From: Rhodospirillaceae bacterium
Lineage (GTDB): Bacteria; Pseudomonadota; Alphaproteobacteria; GCA-2731375
Direction of reading: 5' to 3'
DNA: 64,000 nucleotides
Assembly (NCBI GenBank): GCA_018701215.1
Contig: JABIWH010000007.1
Span: 90,057-154,056 of the forward strand
The translations under genes were made by a program, and so were the position numbers. Below the pieces are notes generated by a model. That model saw nothing but the letters and a program-made list of their open reading frames with translations, searched no databases and was not told the origin of the DNA. Shown here one piece after another: positions 53,087 to 62,247 of this stretch (the stretch's first letter is position 1; each line of letters starts with the position of its first letter).

Positions 53087-54241
53087 TTAAGATATTGATA
53101 CTCGATTACCGGCATGACGGTCTAAACGACCTGCTAGCTCAAGTTCAAGCAAAATGGTGATGACATGGGCCGGTGTCAACTCGGATAGACGGATTAGATC
53201 ATCCACCGCCACCGGCGCGGCCCCTAAAAGAGCCGTCAAACGCCGCCGTTCAGCGTCGGAATCGGACTGCTCGGCGCCTGCCTCCTCGTAATTCAGCACC
53301 CCGCTCTCGGGTTCTTCGGACATCGCCCACAAAGCCGGCTGCTGGATCATCGGGCCAATAACCTCCAACACCTCGTCGGCATTCTGGATCAATATGGCGC
53401 CCTGGCGGATCAACCGGTTGGAGCCGCGGCAGCGCGGATCCATGGGTGAACCGGGCACGGCGAAAACCTCCCGCCCTTGTTCCAATGCAAAGCGCGCGGT
53501 GATCAGCGAACCCGAACGCTCCGCCGCCTCGATTACGACCACGCCCAGGGCAAGACCCGAGACCAGGCGGTTGCGGCGGGGAAAATGCCGGGCCTGTGGC
53601 CGGGTACCCGGCGGCATCTCCGATATGGCGGCGCCTTGAGCAATAATATTTTCGTACAAGGCCTCGTTTTCAGCCGGATAGACCACATCAATGCCGCCCG
53701 CCATCACCGCCACGGTGCCCGATTGCAGGGCCCCGGCATGGGCCGCGGTATCTATCCCCCTGGCCAGGCCGGAGGCGATTAGCAGCCCCCCCTCGCCCAG
53801 ATCGCGCGCCAGGCGCTGGGTATAACGGATGGCCGAGGCCGAAGCGTTGCGCGCGCCCACGATCGCCACTGCCGGAGCCGCCAGCCGCGTCACATCACCC
53901 AACACATAAATCAAGGGCGGCGGGTCGGCCAAGGCACCCAGGCGCTGCGGATAGGCAGCCTCGCAACTGGCCAAGGGCCTGGCACCGATAGCCTCGGCAG
54001 CGGCCAGTTCATCTTCCGCCGCCGCCACGGTGCAAAGCTTGATGCGCCGCCGGCCACCGCGCCGGGCCAAGGCCGGCAACGCCTGCAGCGCCGCGCCGGC
54101 GGAGCCATAGCGCGCCAGCAATTGGCGAAATATCACCGGGCCTACGTTTTCGCTACGGATCAAGCGCAACCAATCCAAACGCGCCGCCGCCGATAGGTCC
54201 CCGCGGCCCCGTTCGCCATCACCCATTGTTTGCGCATTCAT
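53087..54241 (-). CDS. dprA: DNA processing protein DprA
   Basis: A 384-residue DprA/Smf protein that loads RecA on incoming single-stranded DNA. The Rossmann core has AIVGARNASASAIRYTQRLA, ASGLARGIDTAAHAGAL, and the GSRIDVVYP-like AGGIDVVYPAEN, with EMPPGTRPQARHFPRRNRL following. A C-terminal winged-helix (about 320-384) completes it. dprA-topA-rnr on one strand is the usual alphaproteobacterial order. The exact start is uncertain among close ATG codons at the 5' end. Confidence 0.95.
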   Translation of the reverse strand: MNAQTMGDGERGRGDLSAAARLDWLRLIRSENVGPVIFRQLLARYGSAGAALQALPALARRGGRRRIKLCTVAAAEDELAAAEAIGARPLASCEAAYPQRLGALADPPPLIYVLGDVTRLAAPAVAIVGARNASASAIRYTQRLARDLGEGGLLIASGLARGIDTAAHAGALQSGTVAVMAGGIDVVYPAENEALYENIIAQGAAISEMPPGTRPQARHFPRRNRLVSGLALGVVVIEAAERSGSLITARFALEQGREVFAVPGSPMDPRCRGSNRLIRQGAILIQNADEVLEVIGPMIQQPALWAMSEEPESGVLNYEEAGAEQSDSDAERRRLTALLGAAPVAVDDLIRLSELTPAHVITILLELELAGRLDRHAGNRVSIS

Positions 54242-54553
54242 TGCCGTAGTTTGCGATACACAACCGAAACGGTCAAGATTATTAATATCAGCAACTTTAT
54301 GCGATTTTTCGGCATCTCTGAAAATTCACGCCTAATTTATCATCATATTTCATATTTTGCCTATTTTTTAACCAATAACAAATACCTAAATCTGCTGAAT
54401 ATCGCGCAAAACGTCATCTAAAAATTTTCTTTTCCTTTCTTTCCAACGGGTTAGAGAAATCGATCAAAAACCGGCACGGTTCTTGGATAGGAGTCAGGTG
54501 TCAAGGCACGTTACCGCCTTGTACAGCATAGAAAATCAACAGGAGCGTACCCG
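54242..54553. other. AT-rich spacer between dprA and glnK
   Basis: These 312 bp are clearly more AT-rich than their surroundings, especially 54290-54440. They separate the minus-strand dprA from the plus-strand glnK and must hold both promoters. The only element I recognise is a near-consensus sigma-54 promoter at 54473-54487. I see no gene in it, though a 63-codon frame (54230-54421) exists with atypical composition. Confidence 0.7.
54473..54487 (+). promoter_or_regulatory. Putative sigma-54 promoter of glnK-amtB
   Basis: GGCACGGTTCTTGGA matches the -24/-12 RpoN pattern (GGCACG-N4-TTGCA) except that the -12 GC reads GG. The 10-base spacing between the two doublets is right. It lies about 67 bp before the glnK start, which fits nitrogen control of glnK-amtB. 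I did not find a clear NtrC site upstream. Confidence 0.55.
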
Positions 54554-54892
54554 ATGAAGATGGTGATGGCGGTAATCAAACCGTTCAAATTGGACGAAGT
54601 TCGCGATTCCCTGACCGAACTGGGGGTCCAGGGTGTGACGGTTACCGAGGTCCGGGGCTTTGGGCGGCAGAAGGGCCATACGGAAATCTACCGGGGCGCC
54701 GAATATGAAGTGAATTATCTGCCCAAGCTAAAGCTGGAATTGGCGGTATCGGACGAAATGGTGGACCGGGTCATGGAAACCATCGCCGCCACGGCGCAAA
54801 CAGGACAGATCGGCGACGGCAAATTGTTCGTCTGGGACCTGGGTACGGCGGTCCGCATCCGCACCGGCGAGAGCGGTTCCGATGCCCTCTAA
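54554..54892 (+). CDS. glnK: PII nitrogen regulatory protein (GlnK type)
   Basis: A 112-residue PII protein. Tyr51 in YRGAEYEVNYLPK at the tip of the T-loop is the uridylylation site. KPFKLDEVRDSL and the GKLFVWDL B-loop region are in place. PII proteins sense 2-oxoglutarate and ATP/ADP and, when de-uridylylated, block AmtB. AGGAGCGTACCCG precedes the ATG. The amtB gene starts 34 bp downstream, which marks this PII as the GlnK-type partner and not GlnB. Confidence 0.95.
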   Translation: MKMVMAVIKPFKLDEVRDSLTELGVQGVTVTEVRGFGRQKGHTEIYRGAEYEVNYLPKLKLELAVSDEMVDRVMETIAATAQTGQIGDGKLFVWDLGTAVRIRTGESGSDAL

Positions 54893-54926
54893 TTTTGTAA
54901 ATATTGATCCAATCAGGAGAATTTTC

Positions 54927-56219
54927 ATGTCTATTTCACTCCGGCGCGCCAGTGCCGCAGGCGTCATTGCCGCCACTCTTCTCGGTTTTTCCGAATCAGC
55001 CCTGGCGGCGGACGAGTTGAATTCAGGCGATACCGCCTGGATGTTGACCTCTTCGCTATTGGTGCTGCTGATGACCGTGCCCGGCGTCGCTTTGTTTTAC
55101 GGCGGCATGGTGCGCAAAAAGAACGTCTTGGCGACCTTGATGCAAAGTTTCGCGGTTTGCTGCATGGCCACCGTCATCTGGATGGCGATCGGCTATAGCC
55201 TGGCGTTTTCCGGCGAAGGCCCCTTTGTTGGCGATCTGGGCCAGTTGTTCCTGATGGGGATCGGCGTCGATTCCATGAGCGGCACAATTCCCGAATCCGT
55301 TTTCATGATGTTTCAGATGACCTTTGCTATTATTACCCCGGCCCTGATTACGGGCGCGGTGGCCGAGCGGATCAAATTCTCCTCGTTGATGGTCTTCCTC
55401 GCGCTTTGGTTGGTCGTGGTCTATGCCCCGATCTGTCATTGGGTCTGGGGCGGCGGTGGTTTTCTGGGCAGCGCGGGCGTATTGGATTTCGCCGGCGGCA
55501 CCGTGGTTCACATCAACAGCGGCGTCGCGGCCCTGGTGCTGTGCCTGGTTCTGGGCAAACGGGTCGGTTTTGGGCGTGAAAATCTGGCGCCCCATAACCT
55601 GGTACTGACCATTATCGGCGCTTCCTTGCTGTGGGTCGGCTGGTTCGGCTTCAACGCGGGTTCGCAATTGGCCGCCGATAACAGAGCGGGCATGGCCATG
55701 GCGGTGACGCAAATCGCCGCTGCCGCCGCCGCCCTGTCCTGGATGTTCGCGGAATGGCTGACCCGGGGAAAACCCTCGGTCCTGGGGATTGCCTCGGGCG
55801 CCGTTGCGGGCCTGGTCGCCATTACGCCGGCGGCGGGCTTCGTCCTGCCCGGCGGCGCGTTGATCCTAGGTCTGCTGGCGGGCCTCGGTTGTTTCTTCGC
55901 CGTGATGTGGCTGAAAAGGAAATTGGGCTATGACGATGCCCTGGACGTCTTTGGCGTGCATGGCGTCGGCGGCATCATCGGTGCAGTTTTGACTGGCGTT
56001 TTCGCCGCCGAAGCGGTCGGCGGCACAGCGGGCCTGATCGAGGGCAATGCCGGCCAGGTTGGCCTGCAGCTGTACGGCATCGGCGTGACCATCGCCTACA
56101 GCGCCGTCGCCACCTTCATCCTGGTCAAACTGGTCGGTGCGGTCATGGGCCTGCGTGTCGAGGAGGACGAGGAACGCGAGGGTCTGGACACCAGCCTGCA
56201 CGGTGAAAGTATCGCCTAG
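54927..56219 (+). CDS. amtB: Ammonium transporter AmtB
   Basis: A 430-residue ammonium channel of the inner membrane. A cleavable signal (MSISLRRASAAGVIAATLLG then SALAADE) is followed by eleven membrane helices starting DTAWMLTSSLLVLLMTVPG. The pore histidines lie in VVHINSGVAAL and in DVFGVHGVGGIIGA. AGGAGA precedes the ATG at 54927. A longer frame starting inside glnK is rejected. Regulation by GlnK, encoded just upstream, is expected. Confidence 0.95.
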   Translation: MSISLRRASAAGVIAATLLGFSESALAADELNSGDTAWMLTSSLLVLLMTVPGVALFYGGMVRKKNVLATLMQSFAVCCMATVIWMAIGYSLAFSGEGPFVGDLGQLFLMGIGVDSMSGTIPESVFMMFQMTFAIITPALITGAVAERIKFSSLMVFLALWLVVVYAPICHWVWGGGGFLGSAGVLDFAGGTVVHINSGVAALVLCLVLGKRVGFGRENLAPHNLVLTIIGASLLWVGWFGFNAGSQLAADNRAGMAMAVTQIAAAAAALSWMFAEWLTRGKPSVLGIASGAVAGLVAITPAAGFVLPGGALILGLLAGLGCFFAVMWLKRKLGYDDALDVFGVHGVGGIIGAVLTGVFAAEAVGGTAGLIEGNAGQVGLQLYGIGVTIAYSAVATFILVKLVGAVMGLRVEEDEEREGLDTSLHGESIA

Positions 56220-56253
56220 GCAGGCACGCCGATAGAGTATAAGCAACAAACAG

Positions 56254-56281
56254 GGACCCGGAGGTTGTAGCCTCCGGGTCC
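56254..56281 (+). terminator. Terminator hairpin after glnK-amtB
   Basis: Perfect 11-bp arms GGACCCGGAGG (56254-56264) and CCTCCGGGTCC (56271-56281) enclose a 6-base loop, 35 bp after the amtB stop codon. The sequence that follows (TTGCGTTTC) is only weakly T-rich, so termination may be partial. Confidence 0.75.
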
Positions 56282-56463
56282 TTGCGTTTCAGCCGTACAT
56301 CGCGGCGCAAGGGGAACAAAAGGCGAAAGCCGATTCGTGGCCCGCCTACAGTTGTGATCAAATGATAAGTTCCCGACGCAAGTCCTTGTATACACAATGA
56401 AAGGTAGCTACATTATCTATTATTCGTTTATATTATGTTCTCGATTCGCGAATCACATGCGAA

Positions 56464-56497
56464 TCATCCACAGCACGTCCACGGCATCTGTGGATAA
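56464..56497. promoter_or_regulatory. Inverted pair of DnaA boxes
   Basis: TGTGGATAA at 56489-56497 is a perfect DnaA box (TTATCCACA) on the minus strand. TCATCCACA at 56464-56472 is a one-mismatch box on the plus strand. The two face each other 16 bp apart, next to GCGAATCA repeats (56448 and 56459) and an AT-rich tract (about 56410-56440). GTATACACA at 56388-56396 is a weaker third candidate. DnaA binding is inferred, and may regulate the aminotransferase-ftsK genes. Confidence 0.5.
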
Positions 56498-56500
56498 CAA

Positions 56501-57745
56501 TTGAAGGCAGGCGTGCAGATCGTGACAACCGAGACCAATAATTCCCATCGTCGGATTATAAATCCGCGCCTGAACGAACTGCCCGATTACCCGTTTGAGC
56601 GCCTGCGCGATCTGCTGGATCCACTGCCGGCGCCCAGGAATTTGGACCCGGTGGCGCTGAGCCTGGGGGAGCCGCAACATCCCTATCCCGATTTCGTGGG
56701 TGAGATTTTGCATGCCAATCGCCACCTCTACGGCAAATATCCCCCCGTGGCCGGAACCCCGGATTTTTGCCTCGCCGTCGCCGATTGGCTGACCCGCCGC
56801 TATGACCTGCCGCACGGCATGATCGAACCGGAGCGCCATGTAGCACCCTGCGCCGGGACGCGGGAAGCGCTGTTTCGCACCGCTTTTCTAGCCGTGCCCC
56901 CGACCAAGGCCGGGCATCAGCCCGCCGTGCTGATGCCCAATCCATTCTATCAATGCTATGCCGGCGCGGCGATCGCGGCGGGGGCGGAACCGGTCTTTGT
57001 CTCGGCCCTGGCGGAAAACAGCTTCCTGCCGGATTTCGCCGCCTTGGACGAAGATATCCTGGCGCGCACCGCCCTGGTTTATTTCTGCACGCCGGGCAAT
57101 CCGCAAGGTGCGGTGGCTAGCCTGGACTATCTGGAGAACCTAGTCGCACTGTCGCGGCAATACGATTTCACCCTGGTGGTGGATGAATGCTATGCCGAGA
57201 TCTATAATGGTGCCACACCCCCCGCCGGCACCCTGCAGGTCTGTGCACGGGATGGGGATATGTCCGGTGTATTGGTTTTTCATTCCCTGTCCAAACGCTC
57301 CAACGTGGCCGGCTTACGCTCCGGCTTCGTGGCGGGCGATCCAGACTTGCTGACGCTCTACCGCCGGCTGAGCGAATATGGCGGCAACCCATCCCCGCTG
57401 CCGGTTTATGCGGCGGCGGCGGCGTTGTGGCGGGATGAAGAACATGTGATCGCCAACCGGGCGCTCTATGTGGAAAAATTTGATCTTGCCGAACGCATAC
57501 TGTCGAACCGCTTTGGTTTTTACCGCCCCGAGGGCGGCTTTTTCCTATGGCTGGATGTGGGTGATGGGGAAGCGGCGACGGTGGAGCTTTGGACCCGCGC
57601 CGCGCTCCGCGTTCTGCCCGGCACCTATTTATCGGCGGATGGCGGCACTGGAGAGAACCCCGGCAGCCGCTATATCCGGGTCGCCATGGTACATGACAGA
57701 GCGGTAATGGCGGACGCCCTGGGCCGCATGGCCGAGACATTGTAA
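56501..57745 (+). CDS. PLP aminotransferase class I/II (DapC-like)
   Basis: A 414-residue fold-type I aminotransferase. Segments LSLGEPQHPYPDF, YGKYPPVAGTPDF, YFCTPGNPQGAV and the PLP lysine in FHSLSKRSNVAGLRSGF fit the succinyldiaminopimelate aminotransferase (DapC) group, which works in lysine and peptidoglycan synthesis. The placement before ftsK-lolA is common in alphaproteobacteria. The start is uncertain: the frame opens at a TTG, and in-frame GTGs at 56513 or 56522 may be used, since NPRLNELPDYPFERL is where homologues begin. It has DnaA boxes in its promoter region. Confidence 0.88.
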   Translation: MKAGVQIVTTETNNSHRRIINPRLNELPDYPFERLRDLLDPLPAPRNLDPVALSLGEPQHPYPDFVGEILHANRHLYGKYPPVAGTPDFCLAVADWLTRRYDLPHGMIEPERHVAPCAGTREALFRTAFLAVPPTKAGHQPAVLMPNPFYQCYAGAAIAAGAEPVFVSALAENSFLPDFAALDEDILARTALVYFCTPGNPQGAVASLDYLENLVALSRQYDFTLVVDECYAEIYNGATPPAGTLQVCARDGDMSGVLVFHSLSKRSNVAGLRSGFVAGDPDLLTLYRRLSEYGGNPSPLPVYAAAAALWRDEEHVIANRALYVEKFDLAERILSNRFGFYRPEGGFFLWLDVGDGEAATVELWTRAALRVLPGTYLSADGGTGENPGSRYIRVAMVHDRAVMADALGRMAETL

Positions 57746-57807
57746 GAGACGATCGGCAAGAGACGATACGGGACGAGATATGACGGAATATTTGAGGGTG
57801 GATCGAG

Positions 57808-60213
57808 ATGTCACAGCATAGTGGAACGCCGCGCAAGATCGCCTTGCTGCCGCCGGGTGCGGTGGCGTTCATGCAGCGGCGCGCGGTGGAAGCCGCCGGC
57901 CTGGTGCTCTTCGCCCTGGCAACGGCCTTGGCATTGGCGCTCGCCAGCTATCATCCCGACGACGCCGCCTTGAACGTCGCCACTGCCAACCCAGCGGCCA
58001 ACTGGTTGGGCACCCCGGGCGCCTATGCGGCGGATTTTCTGTTACAAAGCCTGGGCTTGGCCAGCATTGCCGTGGTCGGCATCTTGGCCCGCTGGGCCTG
58101 GCGGATCGCCTCGCACCGGGGCTTGCCCTGGTATGGCCTGCGCCTATTTCTAAGCCTGCCTTGCCTGTTCCTGCTGGCCGCGTGCGCGGCCTCCGTGACG
58201 GCGCCTGAACAATGGCCGCAGGCCGCTGGCCTGGGCGGCTATGGCGGCGATTGGCTGTTACGGATCGTGACGCCAGCGCTCGCCTTGCTGGGCCTGGCGC
58301 CGCAGTCGCCGCTGGTAATTGGGGCCCTGTACCTCAGCGCTTCGCTGATGCTGTTGTATCTGTTGGGCATTCAGCTTGCCGAATGGCTGGCCCTGGCAAG
58401 AGCAGGCCTCGCCGCTCTGATGCGCACCATGGGCGCGGCCCGTTTTGCCGCCGCCACGGCCGAGCGTCTGGGCCGCCAGGCCGCGACCCATCCGCTGTTT
58501 CGCCGTGAACTGCCCATGCTGGCAGAGGACGACGCAGGGGAAACGGCTGTTCCGGCCATCCAGGTCGGCGACAGAATTGCCCCCGAACAACCTTCCGGCC
58601 GGGTCAGCAAGCCCAAACGCAAGGTGCGCAAGAGCCGCCGGGCGCAAAAGGAACAACAACCCGCCCTGGCCCTGGCCCTGTCCGAGGGCGAGGAATATCA
58701 ACTACCCGCCCTGCATCTGCTCGCCACGCCAGAACGTCAACAGCGCGGTAGGGCGATCAATGAAAGCGCCCTGGAACAGAACGCCCGCATGTTGGAAACC
58801 GTTCTGGATGATTATGGCGTGCACGGCCGTATCGTACAGGTCCGCCCCGGCCCGGTGGTCACTTTGTATGAATTGGAGCCCGCGCCGGGCACCAAGACCT
58901 CCCGCGTGGTCGGCCTTTCCGACGATATCGCCCGTTCCATGTCCGCCCGTAGCGTCCGCATCGCCGTGGTGCCGGGGCGCAATGCCATCGGCATAGAGCT
59001 GCCGAACCAGGATCGCGAAACCGTCTATTTGCGCGAGCTGCTATCGACCACTGACTATGAGAAATCCAAGCTGATGCTGCCGCTGGCCTTGGGCAAGGAT
59101 ATCTCCGGCGCGCCGGTGCTGGTTGATCTGGCGAAGATGCCGCATCTGCTGATCGCGGGCACCACGGGTTCAGGCAAGTCCGTGGCCATCAATACCATGA
59201 TCCTATCGCTGCTGTATTGCCTGCCGCCCGAGCGCTGCCGCATGATTATGATCGATCCGAAAATGCTGGAATTGAGCGTCTACGACGATATCCCCCATCT
59301 ACTCACCCCCGTGGTCACCGATCCGGGCAAGGCGATCATGGCCTTGAAATGGGCCGTCCGCGAGATGGAAAACCGCTATCGCGCCATGGCCAGCCTGGGC
59401 GTGCGCAATATCGATGGCTATAACCAGCGCATCACCGAAGCGGCAAAGCGGGGCGAGGAGTTAAAACGCACGGTGCAGACCGGCTTTGACGCCGATACCG
59501 GCCAGCCGGTGTTCGAGGATCAACTGCTTGATACCGAACCGATGCCCTATATCGTCGTCATCGTCGACGAAATGGCCGACCTGATGATGGTCGCGGGCAA
59601 GGAAATCGATGCCGCCGTGCAGCGTCTGGCGCAAATGGCACGGGCCGCGGGCATTCATGTCATGATGGCGACGCAACGGCCATCGGTGGATGTCATTACC
59701 GGCACGATCAAGGCGAATTTCCCGACCCGGGTGAGCTTTCAAGTCACGGCCAAGGTCGATAGCCGGACTATTCTGGGCGAGCAGGGCGCCGAACAATTGT
59801 TGGGCATGGGCGATATGCTGTACATGGCCGGCGGCGGCCGCATCAGCCGGGTGCATGGCCCCTTCGTTGGCGACGATGAAGTCGAGGCCGTGGTCAAGCA
59901 TTTGAAAAGCCAGGGCCGGCCCGAGTATCTCGATGCGGTGACCGAGGATACGGAAGGCGGCGGCGAAACAGGTTTTGCCCAGCCCGACGGCAACCTCAGC
60001 AGCAACAGCGGCAATGCCTTGTTCGATGCGGCGGTGGATGTGGTCGCGCGGAACCAAAAGGCATCGACCTCGTTTTTGCAGCGGCAGTTGAAAATCGGCT
60101 ATAACCGCGCCGCCGATCTGATCGACCGGATGGAACAGGAAGGTGTGATCGGCCGCGCCAACCATGTGGGCAAGCGCGAGATCCTGGTGCGTAATCCCGA
60201 CGAGGACAACTGA
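57808..60213 (+). CDS. ftsK: DNA translocase FtsK
   Basis: An 801-residue FtsK/SpoIIIE protein that pumps chromosomal DNA through the division septum. Four membrane helices lie in the first 200 residues (for example AAGLVLFALATALALALA). A basic linker (KPKRKVRKSRRAQKEQQP) follows, then the motor with Walker A AGTTGSGKSVAINTM and Walker B YIVVIVDEMADLMM. The C-terminal gamma winged helix (about 730-801, SFLQRQLKIGYNRAADLIDRM) reads KOPS. The linker is short relative to E. coli. lolA follows directly. Confidence 0.96.
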   Translation: MSQHSGTPRKIALLPPGAVAFMQRRAVEAAGLVLFALATALALALASYHPDDAALNVATANPAANWLGTPGAYAADFLLQSLGLASIAVVGILARWAWRIASHRGLPWYGLRLFLSLPCLFLLAACAASVTAPEQWPQAAGLGGYGGDWLLRIVTPALALLGLAPQSPLVIGALYLSASLMLLYLLGIQLAEWLALARAGLAALMRTMGAARFAAATAERLGRQAATHPLFRRELPMLAEDDAGETAVPAIQVGDRIAPEQPSGRVSKPKRKVRKSRRAQKEQQPALALALSEGEEYQLPALHLLATPERQQRGRAINESALEQNARMLETVLDDYGVHGRIVQVRPGPVVTLYELEPAPGTKTSRVVGLSDDIARSMSARSVRIAVVPGRNAIGIELPNQDRETVYLRELLSTTDYEKSKLMLPLALGKDISGAPVLVDLAKMPHLLIAGTTGSGKSVAINTMILSLLYCLPPERCRMIMIDPKMLELSVYDDIPHLLTPVVTDPGKAIMALKWAVREMENRYRAMASLGVRNIDGYNQRITEAAKRGEELKRTVQTGFDADTGQPVFEDQLLDTEPMPYIVVIVDEMADLMMVAGKEIDAAVQRLAQMARAAGIHVMMATQRPSVDVITGTIKANFPTRVSFQVTAKVDSRTILGEQGAEQLLGMGDMLYMAGGGRISRVHGPFVGDDEVEAVVKHLKSQGRPEYLDAVTEDTEGGGETGFAQPDGNLSSNSGNALFDAAVDVVARNQKASTSFLQRQLKIGYNRAADLIDRMEQEGVIGRANHVGKREILVRNPDEDN

Positions 60214-60214
60214 C

Positions 60215-60886
60215 TTGGCCAAGACGCCAGCCCGCGGTGCGCCTGCTGCAGCACCGCAAACATCCATCAACCGCCGTTCTATCCTGACCGGCGCTCTTTC
60301 CCTGGCCAGCCTGCCGCTGGCATTTAGCGCCCCCCTGGCCGCGAAAGCCAGCAGCCACGATGCGGTCGTCGCCCGGGTGGAAGCATATCTGAATGGGGTC
60401 AAGAGCCTCTCGGCACGGTTCCTGCAGGTTGATAGCGCGGGCAATGTGGTACACGGACAGCTCTACATGCGGCGGCCGGGGCGCCTGCGTTTCGAATATG
60501 ATGCCCCCTCGCCCCTGCTCCTGGTCGCCGACGGCGTCTGGTTGGTGCTCCATGACCGGGAGTTGGAGCAGATCACCCGCTTTCCGCTGTATGAAACACC
60601 GCTTGGCGTACTGGTCGATGACCCGGTGAACCTGCGTGAGCAGGTCGAGGTGGTGGAGGTGGAAGAGGGCCTTGGTGTCCTGCGCTTGAAGATCATTGAC
60701 CGGGAGTTACCTGACGAAGGCTGGATGGGCGTTACCTTCACCGAGCCGCCGTTGTTATTGCGGCAATGGAAGATCAAGGACGCCCAGGGCGGCGTCACGG
60801 CGCTGTCACTGACCGATATCCGGGTCAACCAAAAGCTGGACCCGAAATTGTTCGTCCTGACCGATCCGGTGCGCCCCAACGAATAG
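60215..60886 (+). CDS. lolA: Outer-membrane lipoprotein carrier LolA family protein
   Basis: A 223-residue periplasmic protein. The N-terminus has a twin-arginine-like signal (INRRSILTGALSLASLPLAF). The mature part shows LNGVKSLSARFLQVDSAGNVVHGQLYMRRPGRLRFEYD, quoted in pieces: VKSLSARFLQVD and HGQLYMRRPGRLRFEYD, typical of LolA. It begins at a TTG just after the ftsK stop codon. The longer frame uses codons inside ftsK. LolA carries lipoproteins from the inner to the outer membrane. The ftsK-lolA order is typical of alphaproteobacteria. Confidence 0.9.
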   Translation: MAKTPARGAPAAAPQTSINRRSILTGALSLASLPLAFSAPLAAKASSHDAVVARVEAYLNGVKSLSARFLQVDSAGNVVHGQLYMRRPGRLRFEYDAPSPLLLVADGVWLVLHDRELEQITRFPLYETPLGVLVDDPVNLREQVEVVEVEEGLGVLRLKIIDRELPDEGWMGVTFTEPPLLLRQWKIKDAQGGVTALSLTDIRVNQKLDPKLFVLTDPVRPNE

Positions 60887-60958
60887 GTTCACGAATTGGT
60901 TGCCATTGCCCCTGTTTATCTGCTCATCTGCGCGTTGGTCTAACTGGGGGAATTTTCG

Positions 60959-62206
60959 ATGGGGCAAACAAACATTTTGTCGGAGGCCGAGATCAACGGC
61001 CTAACGCTTGATCAGTTTGATGTCAGCGATCCGGCAATCTATCAACAGGATAACTTTCGCGGCTACTTCAAACGCCTGCGCCTCGAAGACCCCGTGCATT
61101 ATTGTGCCGACAGCGAGTTTGGCCCCTATTGGTCGGTGACCAAATATGACGACATCATGCAGGTGGAACTGGACCACGAGACCTATTCCTCGGCCTCGCA
61201 TTTGGGCGGCATAACGATCCGGGACAATCCGTTTGGCAAGGAGATGACAAGCTTCATCACCATGGATCCGCCCAGCCATACGCCACAGAGAAAAGCCGTG
61301 GCGCCGATCGTGGCACCGGGCAACCTTAGGAATATGGAGGCAATGATCCGTGAGCGCACCGAAATGGTGTTGGACTCCCTGCCCCGCAACGAAACCTTTG
61401 ATTGGGTCGATAAAGTATCCGTCGAACTGACCACGATGATGCTGGCGACCCTGTTCAATTTTCCCTGGGATGACCGGCGCCTGCTGACTTATTGGTCGGA
61501 TGTCGCCACCGCGAATTTCGACGCGCCCGACGCGCCCGTCCGTTCCGATGAGGAACGTATGGAAGTGTTGAAGGAAATGGGTGCATACATCGCCAGGCTA
61601 TGGCGGGAACGGGCGGACGGAGAGCCCGCCTTCGATCTGATTTCCATGCTGGCGCAAGGCCAGGACACCAAAGATATGAACCACATGGACCTGATCGCCA
61701 ACTTTGTCCTGCTCATCGTGGGCGGCAACGACACCACCCGCAATTCCATGTCGGGCGGCCTGATGGCGCTGTGCGACAATCCCGATCAGTTCGCCGCCCT
61801 GCGGGCTGACCACGGCCTGGTCAAGACCCTGGTGCCCGAAATCGTCCGCTATCAGTCAGCCATCATCCATATGCGCCGTACGGCGTTGAAGGATGCGGAA
61901 CTTGCCGGCAAGCGCATTGCCAAGGGCGACCGGGTCGTCATGTGGTATGTCTCGGGCAATTGGGACGAGGATGCCATCGAGGCGCCGGACACCTTTGATA
62001 TTCGGCGAACCAAATCACGCCGCCACCTGGCCTTTGGCGCCGGCATCCATCGCTGTGTCGGCGACCGTCTGGCAGAACTGCAGCTGCAAATTCTGTGGGA
62101 GGAAATCCTGAAGCGCGATATGCATTTTGAAATCACCGGCCAGCCGGAGCGGATCTATTCAAACTTCATTCGCGGCATCAAGCACCTGCCGGTACGCATC
62201 ACATAA
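60959..62206 (+). CDS. Cytochrome P450 (CYP153-like)
   Basis: A 415-residue soluble P450. The oxygen-binding helix I reads LLIVGGNDTTRNSMSGGLMAL, the K-helix pair is ETVP-like PEIVRYQSAIIHMRRTA, and the heme ligand loop is FGAGIHRCVGDRLAELQ. The GGNDTTRNSM stretch is typical of CYP153, the alkane and fatty acid terminal hydroxylases, but related terpenoid hydroxylases also have it. GGGGGAA precedes the ATG. No ferredoxin gene is adjacent. The TetR gene starts 39 bp downstream. Confidence 0.9.
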   Translation: MGQTNILSEAEINGLTLDQFDVSDPAIYQQDNFRGYFKRLRLEDPVHYCADSEFGPYWSVTKYDDIMQVELDHETYSSASHLGGITIRDNPFGKEMTSFITMDPPSHTPQRKAVAPIVAPGNLRNMEAMIRERTEMVLDSLPRNETFDWVDKVSVELTTMMLATLFNFPWDDRRLLTYWSDVATANFDAPDAPVRSDEERMEVLKEMGAYIARLWRERADGEPAFDLISMLAQGQDTKDMNHMDLIANFVLLIVGGNDTTRNSMSGGLMALCDNPDQFAALRADHGLVKTLVPEIVRYQSAIIHMRRTALKDAELAGKRIAKGDRVVMWYVSGNWDEDAIEAPDTFDIRRTKSRRHLAFGAGIHRCVGDRLAELQLQILWEEILKRDMHFEITGQPERIYSNFIRGIKHLPVRIT

Positions 62207-62228
62207 GCGTGCACCCGCCGCCCTGATG

Positions 62229-62247
62229 ATGTAAAACTCGTTTACAT
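62229..62247. promoter_or_regulatory. TetR operator 1 (overlaps tetR start codon)
   Basis: ATGTAAA-ACTCG-TTTACAT is a perfect 7-bp inverted repeat with a 5-base spacer. The last two bases are the first bases of the TetR start codon. A second site with the same arms and the same spacing is at 62939-62957, before the DUF2852 gene. The shared site suggests one regulator for both genes, and TetR is the obvious candidate. Confidence 0.8.

Noticed and set aside
54230..54421. 63-codon frame in the AT-rich spacer before glnK
   Set aside because: Its composition is unlike the surrounding genes, it overlaps the start of dprA and has no ribosome-binding site.
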